In this document: one piece after another, positions 1 through 6,145 of the stretch
Numbering within the stretch: position 1 is the first letter of the stretch
Layout of the letters: each line of letters opens with the position of its first letter
Assembly: GCA_018711785.1 (NCBI GenBank)
Contig: DVHW01000203.1
Span: 1 to 7,352, forward strand
Length of the DNA stretch: 7,352 bases
Direction: 5' to 3'
Origin: Candidatus Galloscillospira excrementavium
GTDB taxonomy: Bacteria; Bacillota; Clostridia; Oscillospirales; Oscillospiraceae
Program-made: the position numbers and the translations under genes
The notes under the pieces: generated by a model
What the model was told of the DNA's origin: nothing
What the model saw: the letters and a program-made list of their open reading frames with translations, nothing else
The model's database searches: none

Positions 1-597
1 AAGCACACCGGCCTCTTCCCCGAACAGGGGGCCAACTGGGACTGGGCCGGGGACCTGATCCGCCGGGCCGGACGTCCCATTTCGGTGCTCAACCTCTTCG
101 CCTACACCGGCGGGGCCACGGTGGCCTGCGCTGCCGCCGGGGCCAGCGTCTGCCACGTGGACGCTGCCCGGGGCATGGTGGCCTGGGCCCGGGAGAACGC
201 CAAGAGCTCCGGCCTGGAGGAGGCCCCTATCCGCTGGATTGTGGACGACTGCGCCAAGTTTGTGGAGCGGGAGATCCGCCGGGGCCGCCGGTACGACGCG
301 GTCATCATGGACCCCCCCTCCTACGGCAGGGGGCCCTCCGGCGAAATCTGGAAGCTGGAGGAGAACCTCTACCCCTTCGTGGAGCTGGTGTCCCGGGTGC
401 TCTCCGACGAGCCTCTCTTCTTCCTCATCAACTCCTACACCACGGGGCTGGCCCCGTCGGTGCTCACCTACATTCTGGAGACCCTCATCACCCGCCGGTA
501 CGGCGGACACACCGAGAGCGACGAGCTGGGCCTCCCCGTCACCGAGACCGGCCTGGTCCTTCCCGCAGGGGCCTCGGGCCGGTGGACACGAACCTGA
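1..597 (+). CDS. Class I SAM-dependent RNA methyltransferase, RlmI/RlmK-like (3' part, 5' end outside window)
   Basis: The reading frame is open from base 1 and ends at TGA 595-597, giving 198 residues of the C-terminal catalytic part. It starts with KHTGLFPEQ, typical of the COG1092 methyltransferases. SAM-binding motif I follows as NLFAYTGGAT (window residues 31-40), an acidic residue after beta-2 (HVD, D54), a DD pair near 82-83, and the motif IV loop DPPSYGRG (about 104-111). The end, LGLPVTETGLVLPAGASGRW, is also family-like. These enzymes transfer a methyl group from SAM to an RNA base; relatives RlmI and RlmK methylate 23S rRNA at C5 of cytidine and N7 of guanosine. The exact target cannot be told here because the N-terminal region, including any PUA domain, is missing. 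It lies 51 bases upstream of ecfA1 on the same strand. Family assignment is firm; substrate is unknown. Confidence 0.85.
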   Translation, partial: KHTGLFPEQGANWDWAGDLIRRAGRPISVLNLFAYTGGATVACAAAGASVCHVDAARGMVAWARENAKSSGLEEAPIRWIVDDCAKFVEREIRRGRRYDAVIMDPPSYGRGPSGEIWKLEENLYPFVELVSRVLSDEPLFFLINSYTTGLAPSVLTYILETLITRRYGGHTESDELGLPVTETGLVLPAGASGRWTRT

Positions 598-603
598 CCG
601 CGC

Positions 604-625
604 GGCGGGAGCTCCGCCTCCCGCC
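604..625 (+). terminator. GC-rich hairpin after the methyltransferase gene (weak terminator or processing stem)
   Basis: A perfect 8-bp inverted repeat, GGCGGGAG (604-611) and CTCCCGCC (618-625), with a 6-base loop, starts 7 bases after the methyltransferase stop. No run of T follows; the next bases are CGCGCCCCG. It is therefore not a canonical intrinsic terminator. It may slow RNA polymerase or protect an mRNA end between the methyltransferase and ecfA1. The inverted repeat is seen directly; the function is inferred. Confidence 0.4.
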
Positions 626-648
626 CGCGCCCCGATTGGAGTGCTGAC

Positions 649-1494
649 ATGAGCAACGCCATCATCAAAACCGAGGACCTCCGCTTTTCCTATGCCGAGG
701 CGGAGGGCATCTCCCCCGTGGTGCTGGACGGGGTGGATCTGGCCATTGAGGAGGGCTCCTTCGTGGCCGTCCTTGGCCACAACGGCTCGGGCAAGTCCAC
801 CCTGGCCAAGCACCTGAACGCCATTCTCCTCCCCTCCGGGGGCAAGGTCTATGTGGACGGCATGGACACGGTGGACGAGGACCTTCTGCTGGACATCCGC
901 CGCACCGTGGGCATGGTGTTCCAGAACCCGGACAACCAGATCGTGGCCAACGTGGTGGAGGAGGACGTGGCCTTCGCCCCGGAGAACCTGGGGGTCCCCC
1001 CGGAGGAGATCCGCCGCCGGGTGGACGAGGCATTGAAGGCCGTGGGCATGTACGAGTACCGGGAGCACGCCCCCCACCTCCTTTCCGGCGGGCAGAAGCA
1101 GCGGGTGGCCATCGCTGGGGTCATCGCCATGGCCCCCCGGTGCATCGTGCTGGACGAGCCCACCGCCATGCTGGACCCCAACGGCCGGGACGAGGTGATG
1201 CGCACCATCAAGGCCCTCAACCGGGAGAAGGGCATCACCGTGGTCCTCATCACCCACCACATGGACGAGGCCGCCCAGGCCGACCGTCTGGTGGTCATGA
1301 GCAGGGGAAAGGTCATCGCCGACGGCCCGCCCAGGGAGGTCTTTCAGCGCGTGGAGGAGCTCAAGGCCGTGGGGCTCACCGTCCCGGAAACGGTGGAGCT
1401 GTGCTGGACCCTCCGGCAGGACGGGCTGGACCTGCCCCTGGACGCCCTCAGTGACGAGGCGTGCGCCCAGGCCCTCTACCATCTGTTCTGCTGA
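649..1494 (+). CDS. ecfA1: Energy-coupling factor transporter ATPase EcfA1
   Basis: A 281-residue ABC ATPase of the group I ECF transporters, which take up vitamins and metal ions through interchangeable S components. It works as a cytoplasmic heterodimer with EcfA2 bound to EcfT. All nucleotide-binding motifs are intact: Walker A GHNGSGKST (43-51), Q-loop in FQNPDNQ (91-97, Q92), signature LSGGQKQR (145-152), Walker B CIVLDE (165-170, catalytic E170), D-loop MLDP (174-177) and switch histidine H203 in ITHHMDE. FQNPDNQ with DVAFAPENLG is characteristic of the EcfA1 subfamily, and EcfA1 comes first in the conserved order. The ATG has a GGAG Shine-Dalgarno at 638-641, 7 bases away. The last ~50 residues form the usual EcfA C-terminal domain (GLTVPETVEL). 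The gene is followed by a 107-base structured gap before ecfA2. Confidence 0.95.
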   Translation: MSNAIIKTEDLRFSYAEAEGISPVVLDGVDLAIEEGSFVAVLGHNGSGKSTLAKHLNAILLPSGGKVYVDGMDTVDEDLLLDIRRTVGMVFQNPDNQIVANVVEEDVAFAPENLGVPPEEIRRRVDEALKAVGMYEYREHAPHLLSGGQKQRVAIAGVIAMAPRCIVLDEPTAMLDPNGRDEVMRTIKALNREKGITVVLITHHMDEAAQADRLVVMSRGKVIADGPPREVFQRVEELKAVGLTVPETVELCWTLRQDGLDLPLDALSDEACAQALYHLFC

Positions 1495-1500
1495 CCTCCG

Positions 1501-1540
1501 GGCCGCTCCCCCTCCCCGCGGGGGCGGCCGTCGGCTTTTT
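1501..1540 (+). terminator. Terminator-like hairpin with T5 tract between ecfA1 and ecfA2
   Basis: GGCCGC (1501-1506) pairs with GCGGCC (1524-1529); past a bulged T1507, CCCC (1508-1511) pairs with GGGG (1520-1523), leaving an 8-base loop. A short T run (1536-1540) comes 6 bases after the stem, so it is an imperfect intrinsic terminator. It begins 6 bases after the ecfA1 stop. Because ecfA2 and ecfT follow on the same strand, it would act as a partial terminator or stabilising 3' stem rather than the operon end. CCCCGCG (1514-1520), mostly in the loop, is also perfectly complementary to CGCGGGG (1541-1547), allowing an alternative pairing or pseudoknot. The pairings are seen in sequence; activity is inferred. 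Confidence 0.5.
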
Positions 1541-1586
1541 CGCGGGGACCGGGCGCGACCCCTCCGGGGCGTGCACCAAACCATGT

Positions 1587-1604
1587 GAGGAATGAAGCCA
1601 TTTG
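1587..1604 (+). promoter_or_regulatory. Shine-Dalgarno and TTG start of ecfA2
   Basis: GAGG at 1587-1590 (within GAGGAA) lies 11 bases before TTG 1602-1604. In that frame there is a TGA at 1593-1595, so no earlier start is possible, and the next residues (EAILQTEKL) are already the normal EcfA2 N terminus. TTG is therefore the likely initiation codon. The ATG at 1592 lies in another frame and leads only to a short run. Confidence 0.65.
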
Positions 1605-2516
1605 GAAGCCATCCTTCAGACAGAGAAGCTCTGCCATATCTACTCCGCCGGCACCCCCTTTGAGCACGGCGCCCTCATTGATGTGGATTTCACCGCCTAC
1701 CGGGGGGAGTACCTGGGCATCATCGGCCACACCGGCTCTGGCAAGTCCACCCTCATCCAGCACCTGAACGGGCTCTTAAAGCCCACCTCGGGCCGGGTCC
1801 TCTTCGCCGGGCAGGACATCTGGGAGAGCAAGGAGCGCACCCGCCAGACCCGCTTCCAGGTGGGGCTGGTGTTCCAGTACCCGGAGTACCAGCTCTTTGA
1901 GGAGACCGTGTACAAGGACATCGCCTTCGGCCCCAAGAACATGGGCTGCGACGAGGGGGAGGTGGACCGCCGGGTGCGGGAGGCCGCCGCCTTCGTGGGC
2001 CTCACCGACCAGCAGCTGGAGCTCTCCCCCTTTGAGCTCTCCGGCGGGCAGAAGCGCCGGGTGGCCATCGCCGGGGTCATCGCCATGGAGCCGTCGGTGC
2101 TCATCCTGGACGAGCCCACCGCCGGGCTGGACCCGGTGGGGGTGGAGGCCATTTTGGGCAATATCCACGACTACCACCTGGCCAAGAACGCCACCATCAT
2201 CCTGGTCTCCCACTCCATGGAGGAGGTGGCCCGGACGGTGGACCGCCTGGTGGTGGTCAACGACGGCCGCATCCCCTTTGCGGGTACGCCCCGGGAGGTC
2301 TTTGCCCACGGGGATGAGCTGTCCGCCATGGGCCTGGGCGTGCCCACCGTGACCCGGGTGTTCCACCGCCTGCGGGCCCTGGGGGCCGATGTGGACCCCT
2401 CGGTCTATACCATCGAACAGGCCCGCGCCGCCCTGCTCGCCGCGCTGGGCCGGGGCCCCCGCGAAGCCGCCGGAAATGGAATGGAGCAGGCTTCTTCTGA
2501 CGAGGGGGTGATGTGA
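1602..2516 (+). CDS. ecfA2: Energy-coupling factor transporter ATPase EcfA2
   Basis: A 304-residue ABC ATPase, the second nucleotide-binding subunit of the ECF module and partner of EcfA1. Motifs are complete: Walker A GHTGSGKST (42-50), Q-loop in FQYPEYQLF (91-99, Q92), signature LSGGQKRR (146-153), Walker B VLILDE (166-171, E171), D-loop GLDP (175-178) and switch histidine H204 in VSHSMEE. FQYPEYQLFEETVYKDIAFG is the EcfA2 hallmark that separates it from EcfA1. Translation appears to begin at TTG. The C-terminal EcfA domain is followed by about 20 low-complexity polar residues (from ~283, GRGPREAAG onward) that look like a short unstructured tail. The stop TGA (2514-2516) directly touches the ecfT start codon, and the ecfT Shine-Dalgarno lies inside this gene, which points to coupled translation. 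Confidence 0.95.
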   Translation: MEAILQTEKLCHIYSAGTPFEHGALIDVDFTAYRGEYLGIIGHTGSGKSTLIQHLNGLLKPTSGRVLFAGQDIWESKERTRQTRFQVGLVFQYPEYQLFEETVYKDIAFGPKNMGCDEGEVDRRVREAAAFVGLTDQQLELSPFELSGGQKRRVAIAGVIAMEPSVLILDEPTAGLDPVGVEAILGNIHDYHLAKNATIILVSHSMEEVARTVDRLVVVNDGRIPFAGTPREVFAHGDELSAMGLGVPTVTRVFHRLRALGADVDPSVYTIEQARAALLAALGRGPREAAGNGMEQASSDEGVM

Positions 2517-2519
2517 GTG
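2503..2519 (+). promoter_or_regulatory. Shine-Dalgarno and GTG start of ecfT, inside the end of ecfA2
   Basis: AGGGGG at 2503-2508 lies 8 bases before GTG 2517-2519. The ATG at 2511 is the last codon of ecfA2 and is followed in frame by TGA, so it cannot start ecfT. GTG immediately after the ecfA2 stop is the best-supported start and gives a zero-base gap. Confidence 0.7.
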
Positions 2520-3329
2520 GCACTGAAAGACATCACCCTGGGCCAGTATTTCCCGGGCAACAGCGTGGTCCACAGGCTGGACCCCAGGACCAAGCTGCTG
2601 CTCACTGTGGTCTATATCGTGGCCCTCTTCCTCTGCTCCCACGTGGTGAGCTACGCCGTCATGCTCCTCACCCTCATCGCCTGCATCCTGGCCTCCCAGG
2701 TGGGTTTCCGCCCCATCCTGCGGGGGATGAAGCCCATCTTCTTCATCGCCTGCATCACCGGCCTGCTCAACCTGTTCTACACCAAGGGGGAGGGCGCGCC
2801 CCTGGTCTCCTTCTGGGTCCTTGAGATCTACCCGGAGGGCATCTGGGCGGCGGTCTTTATGGTGCTGCGCATCGGCATGCTCATCTGCGGCACCTTCCTG
2901 CTGACCTATACCACCTCCCCCATCCTCCTCACCGACGGGCTGGAGTCCCTCCTCAGCCCCCTCAAGAAGCTCCACGCCCCCATCCACGAGCTGGCCATGA
3001 TGATGTCCATCGCCCTGCGGTTCATCCCCACGCTCATCGAGGAGACCGACAAGATCATGTCCGCCCAGAAGGCCCGGGGGGCCGACTTCGACACCGGCAA
3101 TCTGCTCCAGCGGGCCCGGGCCCTGGTGCCCCTGCTGGTGCCCCTGTTCATCTCCGCCTTCCGCCGGGCCGACGAGCTGGCGGTGGCCATGGAGTGCCGC
3201 TGCTACCACGGCGGCGAGGGCCGCACCCGGCTGCGGCAGCTGAAATACGCCCGCCGGGACGTGATCGCCCTGGCGGGGGGAGCGGCCATCGCGGTGCTGG
3301 TGGGTGTCCTGGGCCATTTCGGCCTGTGA
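2517..3329 (+). CDS. ecfT: Energy-coupling factor transporter transmembrane protein EcfT
   Basis: A 270-residue membrane protein that links the EcfA1/EcfA2 ATPases to the substrate-binding S component. It opens with the conserved HRLDPRTKLL (19-28). Hydrophobic segments follow at about 26-43, 46-63, 73-89, 107-131 and, at the C terminus, 248-267. The long cytoplasmic part carries the two coupling motifs that dock into the ATPase grooves: KARGAD (185-190) and MECRCYHGGEGRT (225-237). The second is ECR where many family members have ARG or EAR; a Cys at this position with the basic residue kept is probably a tolerated variant. Length and order after ecfA2 match the family. No S component gene is present in the window, as expected for a group I module shared by several S proteins. 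Confidence 0.95.
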   Translation: MALKDITLGQYFPGNSVVHRLDPRTKLLLTVVYIVALFLCSHVVSYAVMLLTLIACILASQVGFRPILRGMKPIFFIACITGLLNLFYTKGEGAPLVSFWVLEIYPEGIWAAVFMVLRIGMLICGTFLLTYTTSPILLTDGLESLLSPLKKLHAPIHELAMMMSIALRFIPTLIEETDKIMSAQKARGADFDTGNLLQRARALVPLLVPLFISAFRRADELAVAMECRCYHGGEGRTRLRQLKYARRDVIALAGGAAIAVLVGVLGHFGL

Positions 3330-3340
3330 GCGCGCCGAAA

Positions 3341-3373
3341 CTTAATAAAATTATAATGTGGGCTTAAGTTCTG
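3341..3373 (+). promoter_or_regulatory. AT-rich patch with consensus -10 (TATAAT) before truA
   Basis: The gap between ecfT and truA is the most AT-rich stretch of the first half of the window. It contains a perfect TATAAT at 3352-3357. No recognisable -35 lies 16-19 bases upstream (that stretch is GAGCGCGCC-like), and there is no TG extension. If used, transcription would start near 3364, leaving a leader of about 10 bases. No Shine-Dalgarno is visible between 3358 and 3373. A truA promoter is plausible but not certain; the same AT-richness may simply keep the start codon unstructured. Confidence 0.45.
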
Positions 3374-4123
3374 ATGAGAAACATTGCGCTAAAATTGATG
3401 TATGTGGGCACCGCCTACCACGGCTGGCAAGTACAGAAAAATGCCGTCACCGTGGCCGAAACCTTGGAAAAGTGCCTGGCCCTGGTGGTGGGCCACCCGG
3501 TGAAGTGCACCGGCGCCGGCCGGACCGACGCCGGGGTCCACGCGGAGGTCTATGTGGCCAATTTCCGCACCAGTTCCTCCATCCCCTGCGACCGGCTGCC
3601 CCTGGCGGTGAACACCCGCCTGCCCGACGACATCGTGGTGGTGAAGGCCACCGAGGTGCCCGAGGAGTTCAACGCCATCGGCTCCTGCCTGAAAAAGGAG
3701 TACACCTACCGCATCTACAACTCCCATATCCGCAACGCCTTCTATGTGGACCGGGCCTGGTTCTACCCCAAGCACCTGGACGAGGGGGTCATGCAGGCGG
3801 CGGCCGACCGCTTCGTGGGCACCCACGACTTTGCCGCCGTCCGCTCGGTGGGCACCGAGACCCGCACCACCGTGCGCACGGTCCACTACTTCGACATATC
3901 CCGCTCCGGGGCGCTCATCGAGTGCCGGGTGTGCGCCGACGGGTTTCTCTACAACATGGTGCGGGCCATGGTGGGCACCTGCGTCTACGCCGCCGAGGGC
4001 AAATTCCCCCCCGAGGCGGTCTCCCGCATCCTGGAGAACAAAAACCGCACGGCGGCCGGCCCCACCGTCCCCCCCGGGGGGCTCTACATGACCAATCTCT
4101 GGTATGACGAGGACGTGCTGTGA
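3374..4123 (+). CDS. truA: tRNA pseudouridine(38-40) synthase TruA
   Basis: A 249-residue TruA, the usual length. It converts uridines 38-40 of the tRNA anticodon stem-loop to pseudouridine. The N terminus MRNIALKLMYVGTAYHGWQ is family-typical. The catalytic loop GAGRTDAGVHA spans 47-57, with nucleophile D52. Other hallmarks are KKEYTYRI (107-114, with the conserved Tyr), GTHDFAA (149-155), FLYNMVRAMVGT (191-202) and AAGPTVPPGGLYM (227-239). The ATG is fixed by an in-frame TAA at 3365-3367 just upstream and by homology of the first residues; there is no clear Shine-Dalgarno. The first ten codons are AT-rich (AGA, ATT, CTA, AAA, TTG) compared with the rest of the gene. Placement after ecfT is the conserved Firmicutes order, but rplM-rpsI do not follow. 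Confidence 0.95.
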   Translation: MRNIALKLMYVGTAYHGWQVQKNAVTVAETLEKCLALVVGHPVKCTGAGRTDAGVHAEVYVANFRTSSSIPCDRLPLAVNTRLPDDIVVVKATEVPEEFNAIGSCLKKEYTYRIYNSHIRNAFYVDRAWFYPKHLDEGVMQAAADRFVGTHDFAAVRSVGTETRTTVRTVHYFDISRSGALIECRVCADGFLYNMVRAMVGTCVYAAEGKFPPEAVSRILENKNRTAAGPTVPPGGLYMTNLWYDEDVL

Positions 4124-4159
4124 CCCCCCGTCATACCCCGACCACAGGAGCATATACTG

Positions 4160-5365
4160 ATGAGAGACAAGCCGGATGAGGCCCCCCAGGCCGCAGAGAA
4201 GCCCCGGAAAAAACCGAATATCCTCCTGCGGCTTATCGCCTTTCTGGTGACCTTGGCCCTGGTGGTGGGCGCGGTGGCCCTGGTGGCCTACCGGGATGAG
4301 CTGAATTTCGACTCTCTCCGGCGGCTGTTCACCTACCGCTCCCTCTCCCGGGCCGACAGCGGCCAGGCCCAGCCCTTCTCCCACGGCGGGAGCGGCAGCG
4401 ACCTGTTCCTGTCGGTGGACGGGGGGCTCCTCACCTGCTCCACCGTGGGGGTGCGCCTGTTCTCGGACAGCGGGACCCGGTATGTGGACGAGGCGGTCTC
4501 CCTGTCCAGCCCCGCGGCCATGGCGGCGGGGAACTGGTCCCTGGCCTACGATGTGGGCGGCCGGGAGATCCGTGTCTTCCATGGCCTGGAGCTGGCCGTC
4601 TCCCTCACCATGGACAGCGGAAGCAGCATCCTCTCCGCCCGCGTCAACTCCGCCGGCTATCTGGCCGTCACCCTGCAGGAGAGCGGCTACCGGGGCGCGG
4701 TGGCGGTCTATGACAGCAGCCTCCAGCGCCTGCTCCAGCTCCACCTGTCCAGCAGCTTCGTGATGGACGCGGCGGTCTCATCGGACAACACCACCCTGGC
4801 GGTGGTCACCATGGGACAGACCGGCGGCGTGTTCGAGAGCCGGCTGGAGCTCTATGTGCTGGACCACCTCAGCGCGGACACCGTCCCCACCCCCGACTAC
4901 ACCTGCTCTCTGGGCAACAATGTGGTCCTGGACCTGCGGGAGAGCGGCGGGGCCTTCTGGGCCCTGGGGGAGACCAGCGTGTCCGCCGTTTCGGCCGAGG
5001 GACAGCTGCTGGGCAGCTACGATTACAGCGGCCGCTATCTGAAGGAGTTCTCCCTGGAGGGGGACGGGTACGCCACCCTTCTGCTGGGCCGATACCAGAC
5101 CGGCAGCCAGGCCGACCTGGTGACCGTGGGACCGGACGGCGCGGTGCTCTCCTCCCGCGCGGTGGAGGAGCAGGTCCTCTCCCTGTCCGCCGCCGGGCGG
5201 TATGTGGCCCTCCTCACCGCCGACCGGCTGGAGATCTACACCTCCGGCGACGAGCCGTACAGCACCCTGGAGGGCACCAGCGGGGCCCAGAAGGTCCTGA
5301 TGCGCTCCGACGGCACGGCCATGCTGGTCAGCAGCCGCGAGGCCTGGCTCTATATCCCGGAATGA
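4160..5365 (+). CDS. DUF5711-like membrane-anchored protein of unknown function
   Basis: A 401-residue protein with a charged cytoplasmic N terminus (residues 1-20, RKK at 16-18), one strong hydrophobic segment at about 21-43, and a large outside domain of roughly 350 residues. The positive-inside rule puts the C terminus outside the cell. The outer part is rich in short beta-strand-like repeats ending in turn residues, such as SVDGGLLTCST, VNSAGYLAVTLQ, AAGRYVALLT and RSDGTAMLVSS. Each pairs a G/D turn with a hydrophobic strand, as in beta-propellers. No catalytic motif is visible. The pattern and position before cvpA match what I recall as the DUF5711 family of Clostridia; that identification is from memory. 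The ATG has AGGAG (4146-4150) 9 bases upstream. It lies 36 bases after truA and 37 before cvpA, probably co-transcribed. A role as an envelope scaffold or sensor is only a guess. Confidence 0.7.
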   Translation: MRDKPDEAPQAAEKPRKKPNILLRLIAFLVTLALVVGAVALVAYRDELNFDSLRRLFTYRSLSRADSGQAQPFSHGGSGSDLFLSVDGGLLTCSTVGVRLFSDSGTRYVDEAVSLSSPAAMAAGNWSLAYDVGGREIRVFHGLELAVSLTMDSGSSILSARVNSAGYLAVTLQESGYRGAVAVYDSSLQRLLQLHLSSSFVMDAAVSSDNTTLAVVTMGQTGGVFESRLELYVLDHLSADTVPTPDYTCSLGNNVVLDLRESGGAFWALGETSVSAVSAEGQLLGSYDYSGRYLKEFSLEGDGYATLLLGRYQTGSQADLVTVGPDGAVLSSRAVEEQVLSLSAAGRYVALLTADRLEIYTSGDEPYSTLEGTSGAQKVLMRSDGTAMLVSSREAWLYIPE

Positions 5366-5402
5366 CCCAAACCACCCGCTTTCCCCTGGAGGTATCTCAA
5401 AT

Positions 5403-6098
5403 ATGCCGTATCTTCTGTTTGATGTAGCCATTGTGCTGATCCTGCTGTTCTTCCTGTGGAGAGGGGCCTCCAAGGGCTTTGTCCTCTCCCTGTGCGGACT
5501 GGTGGCCGTCATCGTGGCCCTGGTGGGGGCCTCCTTCCTGGCGGGCGTCCTGGCCCCCCGGGTGGGGGCGGCCCTGGAGCCCCGGTTCGCCGCCGCCATC
5601 GAGGAGCAGCTGAACGCCGCCATCCAGAGCGGCGCCGCCGGAGAGGGCGCCCTGGCCCCGGAGGACGTGCCCCTGTCCGGTGTGCTGGACGTGCTGCGGG
5701 ACATGGGGCTCTACGAGGACCTGGTGGAGTCCATCGACCAGGCGGTCAGCCAGGGCCTGACCGACGCGGCGGCCAGCGCGGCCGCGGCCGTGGCGGCCGC
5801 CATCGCCCAGTCGGCGGCCTACGCCATCCTGTTTCTGGTGTTCTTCCTCCTCATCCTTATCGCCTGGACCATTTTGTCCCACGCCCTGGACCTGGTGTCC
5901 AAGCTGCCCGGCCTCAACGCCCTGAACAAGCTGGGGGGCGCGGCCTTCGGTTTTCTCAAGGGCTGCATTTTCCTCTTTGTCGCCGCGTGGCTGCTGCGCT
6001 TCTCCGGCTCCCTCATCCCGGAGGAGGCCGTACAGCAGACCACCCTGCTCCGCTTTTTCATGACCACCAATCCCATGACCCTTCTGGCGGGCCTGTGA
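5403..6098 (+). CDS. CvpA family membrane protein
   Basis: A 231-residue integral membrane protein with the four-helix CvpA arrangement: hydrophobic segments at about 3-19, 27-50, 136-158 and 181-198. The family signature is seen at both ends: FFLWRGASKGFVLSLCGL (16-33), with the RGxxKGF turn between helices 1 and 2, and LPGLNALNKLGGAAFGFLKG (168-187) before the last helix. CvpA proteins were first linked to colicin V production in E. coli and are now tied to envelope homeostasis; the biochemical role is not settled. The segment between helices 2 and 3 (about 51-135) is long and ends in an alanine-rich helix (122-136), making the protein larger than the roughly 160-180 residues common in the family. 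GGAGG (5388-5392) lies 10 bases before the ATG. A DUF5711-like gene precedes it and pgsA follows after 47 bases. Confidence 0.85.
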   Translation: MPYLLFDVAIVLILLFFLWRGASKGFVLSLCGLVAVIVALVGASFLAGVLAPRVGAALEPRFAAAIEEQLNAAIQSGAAGEGALAPEDVPLSGVLDVLRDMGLYEDLVESIDQAVSQGLTDAAASAAAAVAAAIAQSAAYAILFLVFFLLILIAWTILSHALDLVSKLPGLNALNKLGGAAFGFLKGCIFLFVAAWLLRFSGSLIPEEAVQQTTLLRFFMTTNPMTLLAGL

Positions 6099-6145
6099 GC
6101 CCGCGCTACAAAAGAAACTGAACGGAAGGAATCAGGTGACCGTCC

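Noticed and set aside
85..597. GTG at 85 as the start of a short complete methyltransferase gene.
   Set aside because: The frame is open to base 1 and the upstream residues (KHTGLFPEQ...) belong to the family, so the gene starts before the window.
1776..3317. A 513-codon open frame on the minus strand opposite ecfA2 and ecfT.
   Set aside because: Its product is rich in His, Gln, Gly and Asp with no domain pattern. It is the mirror of GC-biased codons in two certain genes, in which stop codons are rare on the opposite strand.
3358..4107. A plus-strand open frame almost the same length as truA in another frame.
   Set aside because: Arg/Gly/Pro/His-rich product typical of a shifted frame of a high-GC gene; truA in the other frame has all catalytic motifs.
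3389..4744. A 451-codon open frame on the minus strand opposite truA and the DUF5711-like gene.
   Set aside because: Same composition artefact; it crosses the end of one certain gene and the start of another and has no recognisable domain.
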